Made by a program: the position numbers and the translations under genes. From positions 62,001-126,000 of the forward strand of contig NZ_JAMDLG010000017.1 in NCBI RefSeq assembly GCF_023721715.1: a DNA stretch of 64,000 nucleotides, given 5' to 3'. This document shows, piece by piece, positions 34,040 through 43,111 of the stretch; position 1 is the stretch's first letter; each line of letters begins with the position of its first letter. The stretch is from Parasegetibacter sp. NRK P23. GTDB lineage: Bacteria; Bacteroidota; Bacteroidia; Chitinophagales; Chitinophagaceae. The notes beneath the pieces were generated by a model. That model had not been told where the DNA came from. It worked only from the letters and a program-made list of their open reading frames with translations, and ran no database searches.

Positions 34040-36310
34040 TTAATAACATCTGATCTCAAAAATAGCGGCGGGAACCCTGTCGGATGGGTGTTCACATCGC
34101 ACAACAATCGTATCGGTTAAAACGGGTTCCTCCAGTGTAATCGTATTCCTTGTCTGGTAGTTGCCTTTAACTTCCCGCAACAGGTTACCACGTCCGTCAT
34201 AAATGTAGTAATTCCTGATGCAGAAGGGCATTTCCTTTTCCGGGTGGTGCATCAGCACCGATTCCATGGGATGGTCGAAATCGGTATCGAAACTGAGTTG
34301 GATGGAGGAAATACGCACTTCCTGCTCCCAGGTGAGCATTACAAATGGTGTGGCATCTTCTTTTGCGGCCACCCATGCATTGGGCGCAAGGTAAGGCCGC
34401 GCATAGCCGTTGCAGATATTTTCAGCTGAGAAAGTATGGACCGGTTCCGCGAAGCGCAGCGCCATGTTCCATCCTTCCGGACGGCGTTTGGGCGTCCAGA
34501 ATTCAAATGCGTCCACGCCAATATCTTCGGGCGGTGTTTGCTCACCCGTATTGGAAACGGCTTTGTTTTCCGCCTGAAAAAGCGACAGCACACCCGTCAA
34601 ACGGGCATCGGATAAATATGCCGACACCCCGGGATTTTTTCTGAACAGGAGAAAAACATACTGGCGCTTCGTGAACGCGGTGTTCCATTCCAGTTCTATG
34701 CAATTCCTACCAGGTTCCAGTTGCAGCAATTTTTCTTCCAGGATGGTATCGGGGGTATAACCCGCCACCCTGCTGCTGCCCACGAGTTGCACGGGAACAC
34801 TGGTGCGCTCCTTCGCATGAAGGTGCAACCGTATCAGCGGGAGTTTACCGGGTGAAACGGGGAGCATTTGCGCCATGCCCACATCAAACGGCAGTGTGTT
34901 TCCGTTTTCAGGCAATTCCGTTAAGGCGTATTCGCTTGAAGCGGTGATGGTGGCCTTTGAAACGAGGTCCTCCATATCCATATTCTTTACGCCCGGAATG
35001 AACTGACCGCTTCTCAGCAATCTTTGTTGCAATGCCGGAATCTGCTGCCCCACTTCACGGGGCAGCAGATTTTTCTCGGTAGCCATTACCGCGGCCATGG
35101 CCACGGCCTGCGCATTGTTGGCGGCGGTGCCCATTACGCGGGTGGAACCGAAAGCCACATGAGAGGCGCTGATGATCCTTCCCGTAAGAAAAAGGTTCCG
35201 GATATTACGGCTGTAAAGACTTCTGTAAGGAATATCGTAAATACCTTTGCTGTGCCACTGGTTGCAACCCGGCAGTTCGCTGAAAACACCATCGGCGGGA
35301 TGCAGGTCGATGGACCAGCCTCCGTAAGATACCGCATCTTCCTGGTGGCGTTGTTCCACCACATCCTGCTGGGTAAGTATATAATCGCCTTCAAAACGGC
35401 GGCTCTCGCGCTTCCCTGGAATTGTGCCCACCCACTCCAGCGTGTAGTTGGCTGCTTCAGGGAAATTGCCCGAATTCTTGATGTAGTTCCAGACGCCATA
35501 TACGATGCGCCAGAGTTCCCATTTGATCTTTTCGGCTTCCTTTATTGTATCCAGTCTGCCGCCGTATTCGATCCACCAGAGTTTACAGCCCTGGTCCTTC
35601 AGGTTGAAGGTTTTGTACCGAGGAATATCCTCAATGTCTTTCAGTGCGAAAGATGGCGGCGTGAACTGAACCGGTCTTCCGGTATCTTTAGAGTAAAAGT
35701 AGATGGTGTGCCCCAGCAGTTCTCCGTATTCCCGTGAGGGCGCGAATTTCTCCCCGAATTCCTCCTTCGATTCAGCGCCCATCCTGAAAGCAGCGCCTGC
35801 AAGAAAAGCGACAATACCATCTCCTGAAGCATCACAGAATAAAGGAGCACGAACATGGTAAACAGTCTGGTTGATGCTGCAATACCCTTTTACGCCGCTG
35901 ATGGTATCGGCATCTTTTTTCATGACTTCGTACACCGCGGTATTCAGCAACAGGTGGATATTTTTTTCTTCCGACACTTTTTCCAGCAGGATAGAATCGA
36001 AGATGATGGGATTGCCTTCAGGATTTCTGTACGTATTCTCCACCAGCAATTCATCAATTACCCCACCTTCTCTTGCCCAGCGGTTGTTGTTGCCCATATG
36101 GGACGTGGCGCCGAGTATCCACAGCCTGACCTCACTGGAAGCGTTGCCCCCCAGCACGGGTCTGTCCTGTATCAGCACTACTTTCAATCCTTCTCTGGCG
36201 GCCGTAATGGCGCAACACACGCCGCTGATGCCTCCGCCCGTTATTACCAGGTCGGCTTGAATGTGCTCCGTATAAAGTTCTCTTGCGTTTCCGCCTTCAT
36301 TCACTATCAT
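34040..36310 (-). CDS. FAD-dependent oxidoreductase with C-terminal beta-sandwich
   Basis: The 756-residue product has an N-terminal dinucleotide-binding motif GGGISG (25-30) in VITGGGISGVCCAITAAREG, followed by PVLGGNASSEVRLW, the pattern of the PF12831 'FAD dependent oxidoreductase' group. RNLFLTGRIISASHVAFGST near residue 365 completes the flavin fold. The last 90 residues (VRISSIQLSFDTDFDHPMES, TDTIVVRCEHPSDRVPAAIF) resemble a discoidin-like beta-sandwich. No signal peptide is evident, so it may be cytoplasmic, or use another route. Members of this group are frequent in Bacteroidota polysaccharide loci without proven reaction; oxidation of a sugar is an inference. Confidence 0.8.
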   Translation of the reverse strand: MIVNEGGNARELYTEHIQADLVITGGGISGVCCAITAAREGLKVVLIQDRPVLGGNASSEVRLWILGATSHMGNNNRWAREGGVIDELLVENTYRNPEGNPIIFDSILLEKVSEEKNIHLLLNTAVYEVMKKDADTISGVKGYCSINQTVYHVRAPLFCDASGDGIVAFLAGAAFRMGAESKEEFGEKFAPSREYGELLGHTIYFYSKDTGRPVQFTPPSFALKDIEDIPRYKTFNLKDQGCKLWWIEYGGRLDTIKEAEKIKWELWRIVYGVWNYIKNSGNFPEAANYTLEWVGTIPGKRESRRFEGDYILTQQDVVEQRHQEDAVSYGGWSIDLHPADGVFSELPGCNQWHSKGIYDIPYRSLYSRNIRNLFLTGRIISASHVAFGSTRVMGTAANNAQAVAMAAVMATEKNLLPREVGQQIPALQQRLLRSGQFIPGVKNMDMEDLVSKATITASSEYALTELPENGNTLPFDVGMAQMLPVSPGKLPLIRLHLHAKERTSVPVQLVGSSRVAGYTPDTILEEKLLQLEPGRNCIELEWNTAFTKRQYVFLLFRKNPGVSAYLSDARLTGVLSLFQAENKAVSNTGEQTPPEDIGVDAFEFWTPKRRPEGWNMALRFAEPVHTFSAENICNGYARPYLAPNAWVAAKEDATPFVMLTWEQEVRISSIQLSFDTDFDHPMESVLMHHPEKEMPFCIRNYYIYDGRGNLLREVKGNYQTRNTITLEEPVLTDTIVVRCEHPSDRVPAAIFEIRCY

Positions 36311-36342
36311 GCGCAGTAGCTTATATAAGGTTCAATGGTCAT

Positions 36343-37830
36343 TTATTTCCAGTCGTCGTTCTGGGTAAGTTTGGGGTTAGCGTTGATTTCCACCTGCGGT
36401 ATCGGGAAATATTTGTTCCTCGGTGCGGGTGTACGTGTTGGGTAGTCAGCATTTACGGCTGTGGGAATCACGGTCAGGAATTTGTTGGTCCTTGTAAGGT
36501 CGTACCAGCGATCGCCTTCCCCGTAAAACTCCCAGGACCTTTCCTGTAGTACCGAATCGATGAAGGCCGTTTGGGAAAGGCCGCGGGTAAGTGCCGGTAG
36601 TCCTGCTCTTTTTCTTACGGAATCAACATTGGCGTAAGCGGTTTCAGCGGGAGCGCCTGCCCTGGCTTCCGCTTCGGCGGCAATCAGGAACGCGTCGGCA
36701 TAACGCAGGAGGTAAATATTATTGCTGGCGTAGGCCCCTACGGAATTGGGGTCCTTGTATTTGCCCATGATCACGAGGTCCTTGGTGGCGAGTCGTGTAT
36801 CAATGTTGGCTTGCAACACCGTGGCGCCCGCGGTGGTCATATAGCTGGTGGCCAGTACATTTTTCCGGGTATCTCCCGTCTTGAAAGAATTGTAGAAAGA
36901 GCTGTAGGCATAAATACCGCCCGCGCCACCTTTATTGAATTCGTTGGAACCGAGCGGCGCATAGAAATAATGAATCTGTGATTGCCTGATGGGATTGGTC
37001 GTGTTGTTGAGTTCCACGGCGAACATTACTTCCTGGCGACCGAGGTCTTTTTTGGCTGCGGTGAACAGGTCGGTGAACGAAGGCACCAGCGTACATTTTT
37101 TACTGCTGATCACGGCCTGCGCCTTGTTCAGCGCGATGGCCCATTTTTCGTTGTACAATGCAGCTTTGGCATGAAGGAGTTGCGCCGATTGTTTGCTTAC
37201 CCTTCCTTTTACGAGTGCCGCGCTGTAATCGGGCAGCATTTGTTCGGCTTTGGTGAGGTCATCGAATATCTGCGCATATACATCATCAATGGGAGACCTT
37301 CCCACAACGGCATTGTCGATGGAGTTGGTCGGACTTGTTTTAATCACCACGCTGCCAAAGTTTTTAGAAAGTGTCCAGTGGTAATAGGCGCGCAGGAACA
37401 ATGCTTCTCCCACAATCTGGTCCCTTCTGTTGGCATCCATTGGAGTGCCGGGTACTTTTTCGATTACCCAGTTGGCGCTTTCAATGGCCTGGTAAGCCCT
37501 TCTCCAGATTTCCATGGGCGATTCATTCACGCGGCCAAAGCTGTTCTGCACGGAATATGCCGGATCATAGGAAAATTGGGTAAGGGTATTTCTTCCCACT
37601 ACGTTCCGGGGGAAGGTCTGATCAGCCGACCAGTCTGAGGCGAAGAAAGGCGCACCGCTGCTGTACATCACGTACAAACTGCCATAAGCCGCGGTAATGG
37701 CCGCTTCCGCTTCGGCGGCATTGGAATAGAAGTCTTTGGTATAGGTGGCGGAATAAGCCGTTTCCTCCAGCATTTTTTTGCAACTGGTGAAGGAAATGAA
37801 AAGTACACTTATATAAATCAGTTTTTTCAT
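36343..37830 (-). CDS. RagB/SusD family outer-membrane lipoprotein
   Basis: The partner of the SusC whose stop lies 10 bases upstream. From the ATG at 37830 the product is 495 residues with lipobox FTSC (Cys17) followed by KKMLEETAYSATYTKDFYSN. The body has the SusD patterns AEAAITAAYGSLYVMYSSG, IVGEALFLRAYYHWTLSKNF and, near the C-terminus, LLRYADAFLIAAEAEARAGA with SFIDSVLQERSWEFYGEGDR-like helices. An ATG nine bases further upstream is also possible. It should bind the glycan taken up by this polysaccharide locus at the cell surface. Confidence 0.94.
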   Translation of the reverse strand: MKKLIYISVLFISFTSCKKMLEETAYSATYTKDFYSNAAEAEAAITAAYGSLYVMYSSGAPFFASDWSADQTFPRNVVGRNTLTQFSYDPAYSVQNSFGRVNESPMEIWRRAYQAIESANWVIEKVPGTPMDANRRDQIVGEALFLRAYYHWTLSKNFGSVVIKTSPTNSIDNAVVGRSPIDDVYAQIFDDLTKAEQMLPDYSAALVKGRVSKQSAQLLHAKAALYNEKWAIALNKAQAVISSKKCTLVPSFTDLFTAAKKDLGRQEVMFAVELNNTTNPIRQSQIHYFYAPLGSNEFNKGGAGGIYAYSSFYNSFKTGDTRKNVLATSYMTTAGATVLQANIDTRLATKDLVIMGKYKDPNSVGAYASNNIYLLRYADAFLIAAEAEARAGAPAETAYANVDSVRKRAGLPALTRGLSQTAFIDSVLQERSWEFYGEGDRWYDLTRTNKFLTVIPTAVNADYPTRTPAPRNKYFPIPQVEINANPKLTQNDDWK

Positions 37831-37840
37831 AATGAACATT

Positions 37841-40800
37841 TTAGAGGGTTACCTGAACACCAACCAGGAATGAGCGTGAAGCGGGGTAAACGATGTTGTC
37901 TACACCGAACTGTGTATTCGAGTTGCCGAAAGAACCTACTTCCGGATCGAAGCCGGTATATTCTGTTATGGTGAACAGGTTGTTGGCGCTGATGTAGGTT
38001 CTGAGGTTAGATACATTCTTTACTTTGAAAGTATAACCAAGCGAGAGGTTCTTGCAACGGAGGAAGGAGCCGTTTTCGAGGTACCTGTCAGACAAAGGCA
38101 ATCTTCCGCCCTGGCTTCCTGTCGCAGTCTGGTGATCGGCAGTAGTATTGGAAGGTGTCCACCTGTTCGCGGCGCCTGCCACCAGGTTACGGCCACCAAC
38201 GGGATTCTCCAGCGACCAGCGCGCGATGTTGAAGATTTTATTCCCATACACACCCGAGAAGAAGGCGGCGAAATCGAAGTTTTTGTAGGTAATGTTGGTG
38301 GAGAAACCATAGATGAATTTTGGGTTTGCATCACCTGTAACAATGCGGTCGGCTTCAGAAATTCTTCCATCTGGTTTCCCGTCAGGACCACCGGCCACAT
38401 CTTTTACTCTTTGTGTACCGGGGCGTGGATTGGTAACGGGCTGACCGGGCAGAATTACATCTCCTGTCTGGAAGATTCCATCATAAACATAAGTCTTGAA
38501 TAACCCGAGCGGACTACCCACCCGCAGGATATTAAAGTTGTTGATGGCCGTTTCGCGGGTGGTATCATCAGCGAGACGCAGCAACTTGTTGCGGTTGATG
38601 GTGAAATTGGTGTTCATGGTCCAGCGGAAATTGTTGTTCCGGATAATATCTCCGCCCAGCGCTATTTCTATCCCTTTGTTTTCGATGGAAGCGAAGTTCC
38701 CGGTCACCGTTTCATATCCGGAGGAGAGCGGGAGATTTTTCCGGTAGATAAGATCCGTTGTTCTTTTGAGGTAGGCATCAATCACGAAGTTCAGCCTGTT
38801 GTTGAAGAAATCCGCTTCCAATCCGATATCAGACTGAACCGAGGTTTCCCATCTCAGGTCGGGATTGGGCACACCATTGGGCAGGATGGCCTTGTTGAGG
38901 GTGTTGTTGAACACATAGTCGTTTCCGGCTGCCACCGTTGCCAGCGACTGGTAAGGTTCAATAGCGGCCTGGTTTCCGGTTTTACCTATGCTGGCCCTGA
39001 GTTTCAGGTTCGTAATACTGCCAATATTGTCCATAAAATCTTCCCGGCTGATGTTCCAGGCCACGGCGGCTGCGGGGAAGAAACCATATTTATTGTTTTC
39101 TCCGAATTTGCTGCTGCCATCGGCACGCGCAGTAAGGTCAAGGAAATATTTCCCTTTGTAATTGTAGTTGATCCTTCCGAGGTAGGAGATCAGCGCGTCT
39201 TTTGTGCGTCCTGTACTTACTGAAAAAGTTCTGGCGGTTTGCAGCGCTTCGTTGGCCGTGGCGTCGTTGATGAAACCGTAGCCGATCATGTAATTGTAAT
39301 TGTTGTTGTTTTCCAGCGTGCTGAAAACGCCGGTAAGTTTCAGCGCATGGTCCTCATTGAATGTTTTATCGTAAGTGAGGATGCTTTCGTGCATGAGGCG
39401 GATGAAATTGCTGTTATACTTCATCCCGTAACCACCGAGTCCTCCTGCAAGCGATATTTCCCCGGAGGAGAATGCTGAAGTGGGGAAATAATAATCGTTG
39501 AGCGCATTGTTGGTATTGGCGCTGAGGTTGATCCTGTAGCGCAATCCTTTCAGGGGGAACACATCCACATACACATTGCTCAGTACGGTATTGGTGCGGG
39601 TAATGTCCATTGTTTGCAGGCCCAGCACGGGATTCCTCAATTCAGAATAGAAGGATCCGTAGGGTTGATCCCGCCAGGCCCAGATGCTGCCGTCTGTATT
39701 GTAGGGCTTCAGGGTGGGTGGCGCTGCGAGTGCGGCCCCGATCAGCGATTGGGTGAGTCCGCCACCATCGTTATTCACAGAACCTGTTTGTACGCGGTTG
39801 TTCACGGAACGTGTCATGGTCGTATTCGTTCCGATCTTCAACCAGCTTTTCACCTGGTGATCCAGGTTCAATCTAACGGAAAAACGATCGAACTTCGAGT
39901 TCACCACCACACCTTCCTGGTTGAAGTAGTTCAGCGAAAGCAAGGCCTGGGTTTTGTCGTTTCCACCCGAGAAACTGAGCTGATGGCTTTGTATGGGCGC
40001 GGTACGGAACAAAACATCCTGCCAATCGGTGCCCACGCCGAAGGAATCGGGTTGCGGGAAACGGTTGTTGTTGTAGATTTCATTTTCGATCCGTGCGAAT
40101 TCAGACGCGTTCAGCATGGGGATGGTATTGGCAACCTGTTGCAACCCATAATACCCATCGTAACTCACCAGCGAAGTGCCGGCCTTGCCGCGTTTAGTGG
40201 TAATGATGATCACCCCGTTGGCGGCCTGTGAACCGTAAATCGCTGCCGCGGAAGCATCTTTCAATACTTCTATCGACTCAATATCATTCGGGTTCAGGAA
40301 AGAAAGTGAACTCACGTTGTTCGCGTTCCCCCCCACGCTGCTGATATTGCCCAATGTTGGGGGACCTGAAACGCCGGGTGCCGTGGTATTCTGTATTTGT
40401 ACCCCGTCAATAATATACAGCGGTTCGGAAGACCCGTTGATGGAATTGGTACCACGAAGGCGCACGCTGATGCTGCCGCCGGGAGCGGCATTGTTCTGGG
40501 TGATCTGCAAACCAGGTACTCTTCCTTGCAGCCCCTGTGCCAGGTTGGCGATGGGTGTCTGTAAAAGATCGGAAGCTTTTACTGTAGTAATGGCGCCGGT
40601 TACCTCGGATTTTTTCCGGGAACCGTATCCAACCACCACCACATCGTCGAGCAACTTATCCAGTTTTTTAAGTTGAACATTCTGGTAGGCGGTACCCGAA
40701 GTTGGCACTTCCCGCTGCTCGTAACCGGTGTAGCTGATGATCAGCACAGCGCCGGTGGCCACATTGGTTAAGGTGTACACGCCATCATCGCCGGAAGTGG

Positions 40801-40987
40801 TGGCCTGCTGGCTGTTCTTCACGCGAACGGTGGCGCCGGCAACAGGCTGGCCATTTTCATCGGTAATAGTGCCTTTAATGGTTTGGGATTGGGCCGCTAC
40901 TGTGAGCGCAGTTAAACAAGCGACCAGTAGTGTGAGGCAAAAACGTAGTGCCCCTGGCAGGTTGGGGTTCATTTTATTCATAAGCAT
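37841..40987 (-). CDS. SusC/RagA TonB-linked outer-membrane protein (no STN domain)
   Basis: The 1048-residue product has a signal peptide (ending TVAAQ), a carboxypeptidase-regulatory-like domain (IKGTITDENGQPVAGATVRV), a TonB-box-like DDVVVVGYG, a plug with DASAAAIYGSQAANGVIIIT and a barrel ending FLVGVQVTL. There is no STN domain, so it does not signal through a FecR protein; control is more likely by the LacI-type regulator encoded divergently 226 bases away. First gene of the nine-gene polysaccharide locus. Confidence 0.95.
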   Translation of the reverse strand: MLMNKMNPNLPGALRFCLTLLVACLTALTVAAQSQTIKGTITDENGQPVAGATVRVKNSQQATTSGDDGVYTLTNVATGAVLIISYTGYEQREVPTSGTAYQNVQLKKLDKLLDDVVVVGYGSRKKSEVTGAITTVKASDLLQTPIANLAQGLQGRVPGLQITQNNAAPGGSISVRLRGTNSINGSSEPLYIIDGVQIQNTTAPGVSGPPTLGNISSVGGNANNVSSLSFLNPNDIESIEVLKDASAAAIYGSQAANGVIIITTKRGKAGTSLVSYDGYYGLQQVANTIPMLNASEFARIENEIYNNNRFPQPDSFGVGTDWQDVLFRTAPIQSHQLSFSGGNDKTQALLSLNYFNQEGVVVNSKFDRFSVRLNLDHQVKSWLKIGTNTTMTRSVNNRVQTGSVNNDGGGLTQSLIGAALAAPPTLKPYNTDGSIWAWRDQPYGSFYSELRNPVLGLQTMDITRTNTVLSNVYVDVFPLKGLRYRINLSANTNNALNDYYFPTSAFSSGEISLAGGLGGYGMKYNSNFIRLMHESILTYDKTFNEDHALKLTGVFSTLENNNNYNYMIGYGFINDATANEALQTARTFSVSTGRTKDALISYLGRINYNYKGKYFLDLTARADGSSKFGENNKYGFFPAAAVAWNISREDFMDNIGSITNLKLRASIGKTGNQAAIEPYQSLATVAAGNDYVFNNTLNKAILPNGVPNPDLRWETSVQSDIGLEADFFNNRLNFVIDAYLKRTTDLIYRKNLPLSSGYETVTGNFASIENKGIEIALGGDIIRNNNFRWTMNTNFTINRNKLLRLADDTTRETAINNFNILRVGSPLGLFKTYVYDGIFQTGDVILPGQPVTNPRPGTQRVKDVAGGPDGKPDGRISEADRIVTGDANPKFIYGFSTNITYKNFDFAAFFSGVYGNKIFNIARWSLENPVGGRNLVAGAANRWTPSNTTADHQTATGSQGGRLPLSDRYLENGSFLRCKNLSLGYTFKVKNVSNLRTYISANNLFTITEYTGFDPEVGSFGNSNTQFGVDNIVYPASRSFLVGVQVTL

Positions 40988-41087
40988 ATCAATCGTTAGT
41001 GGATGGTTGTAACATCCGGTTCATGCGAATGGGACTAAATTACGGTTGTTCTTCAATCCTGAAATCCGGCTTATCCACAAGATGTAT

Positions 41088-41113
41088 CGGGAACGATTTC
41101 GGCACCGTTCCCG
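41088..41113. promoter_or_regulatory. Perfect inverted repeat, candidate operator
   Basis: Arms CGGGAACG (41088-41095) and CGTTCCCG (41106-41113) are perfect complements separated by 10 bases. A further half-site-like CATTCCCG follows at 41119-41126. It sits midway between susC and the divergent LacI-type gene, where an operator for both would be expected. The 10-base spacer differs from the compact, centrally CG-containing operators usual for LacI proteins. Confidence 0.5.
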
Positions 41114-41160
41114 GTAAGCATTCCCGTTATAGACCCGGATATGAATAAAGATAATCCCCG

Positions 41161-41189
41161 TTGGAAGTGGCTGAATTTCGTTATTTTTC
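41161..41189 (+). promoter_or_regulatory. Candidate promoter of the LacI-type regulator gene
   Basis: TTGG (41161-41164) and TATTTTTC (41182-41189) resemble the Bacteroidota -33 (TTTG) and -7 (TAnnTTTG) elements, with a 17-base gap and one mismatch in the -7 box. Transcription would start near 41196, giving a leader of under 20 bases before the GTG start. Confidence 0.35.
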
Positions 41190-41213
41190 AGACCGCAACT
41201 CAAAAACAGGACC

Positions 41214-42380
41214 GTGATAAGATGCATCAAATGCAATGAAGTAAGCGGTATTGCCAAAGCCGGGCAGGTGCGGGGGAAACAGCGTTATGTTTGCCGGCAC
41301 TGCAGCTATTATTTCACGCTGCAATCTGTGCCGCCGCCAACTGTTCCTGTAGGGGCCTCACTGCGGCACCATGCAACAATACTTGATATTGCACAGCAAC
41401 TGAAAATCTCGAAATCCACCGTTTCACGTGCGTTGCGGAACAGCAGTGAAATTAACCTGGAAACAAGGAACGCTGTACTGAAGAAAGCGCAGGAACTGAA
41501 CTATGTTCCCAATTACTTTGCCTCGAGCCTGGTTAAAAGGAAGAGCTATTCGATTGGCATTGTTGTGCCTGAACTGATCACGAATTTCTTTTCGCAATTC
41601 ATCATCATCGCGCAGAAAGCAGCTTCTCTTGCGGGTTATGAGGTGCTGATCTGCCATTCCAACGAAAGTTTCAGCAACGAGATGGAAGTACTGAAAAGAT
41701 TATTCGCTTATCAGGTGGATGGAATTTTGTTGTCGTTGAGCAGTGAAACAAAGTCGCTGGAGCACCTGCATGTTTTTGAAGAAGCGGGTGTACCGGTCAT
41801 CCTCTTCAACCGCGTGAAAAACAGGCCCGGTTTTCCCAAAGTGCTGGCCGATGATTACCATGGTGCCTTCATGGGCGTGGAGCACCTTATTCACAATGGC
41901 TATAAAAAGATTGGCCATATCGGTGGCCCGGATAACCTGCAGATCAGCAAGAACCGGCTCCGGGGTTACCGTGATGCACTCGCTCACCACGGACTGGAAT
42001 ATGATCCCAACCGGGTTGTTTACCACGACCTGAGTTTACAGGGCGCCCAGAAATGCGCCCAATCCCTGCTGGACAAAAACACCGACCTGGATGCGGTATT
42101 CGCAGTGAACGATCCTGCCGCTATTGCACTGATCATCGAAGCCCGGAACCGGGGGCTCCGCGTTGGTCCGGACCTGGGCATCGTAGGTTTCAGCAACGAT
42201 TCCCGTTCCGAAGTAATAGAGCCTTCGCTCACCACGCTGGAACAACCGATAGAACAAATGGCGGAGACCTGTGTGCATTTGCTGCTTAATAAAATCAATG
42301 ATCCTTCATTTAATATTCCGGCCTCTACGGTGTTGAAGACGCGGTTGATTGAGCGGAGATCATCGGGGCGGGAGGGGTAA
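41214..42380 (+). CDS. LacI-family transcriptional regulator with N-terminal zinc ribbon
   Basis: The 388-residue product is a LacI/GalR-type repressor or activator with an extra N-terminal domain. Cys4 and Cys7 (CIKC) and Cys27 and Cys30 (CRHC), in the setting GKQRYVCRHCSYYF, form a zinc-ribbon pattern like that at the N-terminus of IS1-type InsA proteins. The LacI helix-turn-helix follows (ILDIAQQLKISKSTVSRALR, about 56-75), then the hinge (NYVPNYFASSL) and the periplasmic-binding-protein-like sensor (SIGIVVPELITNFFSQFIII, GPDLGIVGFSNDS). The start is GTG at 41214, chosen because no other in-frame start precedes the first Cys pair. Divergent from susC, so likely the local regulator of the polysaccharide locus; the effector is probably a sugar. 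Confidence 0.9.
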   Translation: MIRCIKCNEVSGIAKAGQVRGKQRYVCRHCSYYFTLQSVPPPTVPVGASLRHHATILDIAQQLKISKSTVSRALRNSSEINLETRNAVLKKAQELNYVPNYFASSLVKRKSYSIGIVVPELITNFFSQFIIIAQKAASLAGYEVLICHSNESFSNEMEVLKRLFAYQVDGILLSLSSETKSLEHLHVFEEAGVPVILFNRVKNRPGFPKVLADDYHGAFMGVEHLIHNGYKKIGHIGGPDNLQISKNRLRGYRDALAHHGLEYDPNRVVYHDLSLQGAQKCAQSLLDKNTDLDAVFAVNDPAAIALIIEARNRGLRVGPDLGIVGFSNDSRSEVIEPSLTTLEQPIEQMAETCVHLLLNKINDPSFNIPASTVLKTRLIERRSSGREG

Positions 42381-42388
42381 TGGCTTTA

Positions 42389-42419
42389 TTTCCCCATGTC
42401 GCATTCCCTCCTATTTTTG
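42389..42419 (+). promoter_or_regulatory. Candidate promoter of the AHSA1-type gene
   Basis: TATTTTTG (42412-42419) matches TAnnTTTG exactly; TTTC (42389-42392) is a one-mismatch -33 element 19 bases before it. Transcription would start near 42426, giving a leader of about 56 bases. Confidence 0.5.
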
Positions 42420-42481
42420 TCGTTACCAGCCACTATTCGTTCCCGTTATTCTCTCTAAGTTTACATCAAAATAAAAACAAG

Positions 42482-42910
42482 ATGGAAAATACCACCAACA
42501 ACCCCGTTATTACAATTGAAACCACTGTTAACGCACCTGTTGAAAAAGCCTGGACCTATTGGAACGAGCCGACCCATATCACCCAATGGTGTGCCGCCTC
42601 CGACGAATGGCATGCACCCCGCGCCACCAACGACCTCACCCCAGGCGGCAAACTGAATACCCGCATGGAAGCGAAAGACGGAAGCATGGGATTCGATTTC
42701 GAGGGAACCTACACGGATGTGAAGCACCACGAATTCATCGCGTATGTACTGGCCGATAACAGGAAAGTTGCTGTTCAATTTTTCCCATCAGGAACTACAA
42801 CCAGGATCGTTGAAACTTTTGAAGCTGAAAGCATGAACCCGGTAGAAATGCAAAAAGCAGGATGGCAGGCGATCCTGGATAATTTTAAGGCTTATACGGA
42901 GGCGAATTAA
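42482..42910 (+). CDS. SRPBCC superfamily protein (AHSA1-like)
   Basis: The 142-residue product is a small cytoplasmic protein of the START/Bet v1-like fold. Typical features are ITIETTVNAPVEKAWTYWNE at the N-terminus, THITQWCAASDEWH, GGKLNTRMEAKDGSMGFDFE, EGTYTDVKHHEFIAYVLADN and the C-terminal helix MQKAGWQAILDNFKAYTEAN. These proteins bind hydrophobic ligands or act as Hsp90 co-chaperone-like factors; no function is known for this one. The ATG at 42482 starts a normal-length domain, while the open frame extending back to 42380 adds an unrelated hydrophobic stretch. It is probably a separate transcript. Confidence 0.88.
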   Translation: MENTTNNPVITIETTVNAPVEKAWTYWNEPTHITQWCAASDEWHAPRATNDLTPGGKLNTRMEAKDGSMGFDFEGTYTDVKHHEFIAYVLADNRKVAVQFFPSGTTTRIVETFEAESMNPVEMQKAGWQAILDNFKAYTEAN

Positions 42911-42984
42911 TTTTCTCACAGGGAGTTTTTTCAGCGCGTTATATCTTCCACCTATTCCACTCAGCCTGTAGCACTTCAACAATT

Positions 42985-43020
42985 CTTCGCGTCCTTGCTC
43001 CTTTGCGTCTTGGCGTGAAA
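42985..43020 (-). repeat. Dispersed intergenic repeat, copy A
   Basis: Read on the minus strand: TTTCACGCCAAGACGCAAAG then GAGCAAGGACGCGAAG. The same core (TTTCACGC...AAGGxxGCAAGGACGCAA) recurs near 51.5 and 61.2 kb. A degenerate second unit (TTCACGCTAAGACGCA, minus strand) lies at 43036-43051. Confidence 0.6.
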
Positions 43021-43096
43021 CGAAGCAGGAAGCAGTGCGTCTTAGCGTGAACCTGATTTTAACAAAAACCTAAGCATATCCCCACCCGCCCTGCCG

Positions 43097-43104
43097 TACC
43101 TTTG
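43097..43104 (+). promoter_or_regulatory. -7 box, possibly giving a leaderless mRNA
   Basis: TACCTTTG is an exact TAnnTTTG match eight bases before the ATG at 43112, so the mRNA could start at or one base before the start codon. No convincing -33 element is seen 19 bases upstream. Confidence 0.4.
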
Positions 43105-43111
43105 CCGCAAG

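Noticed and set aside
41214-41320. Remnant of an IS1-type element before the LacI-type gene
   Set aside because: The zinc ribbon is in frame with the regulator, and no inverted repeats or transposase catalytic domain are present nearby.
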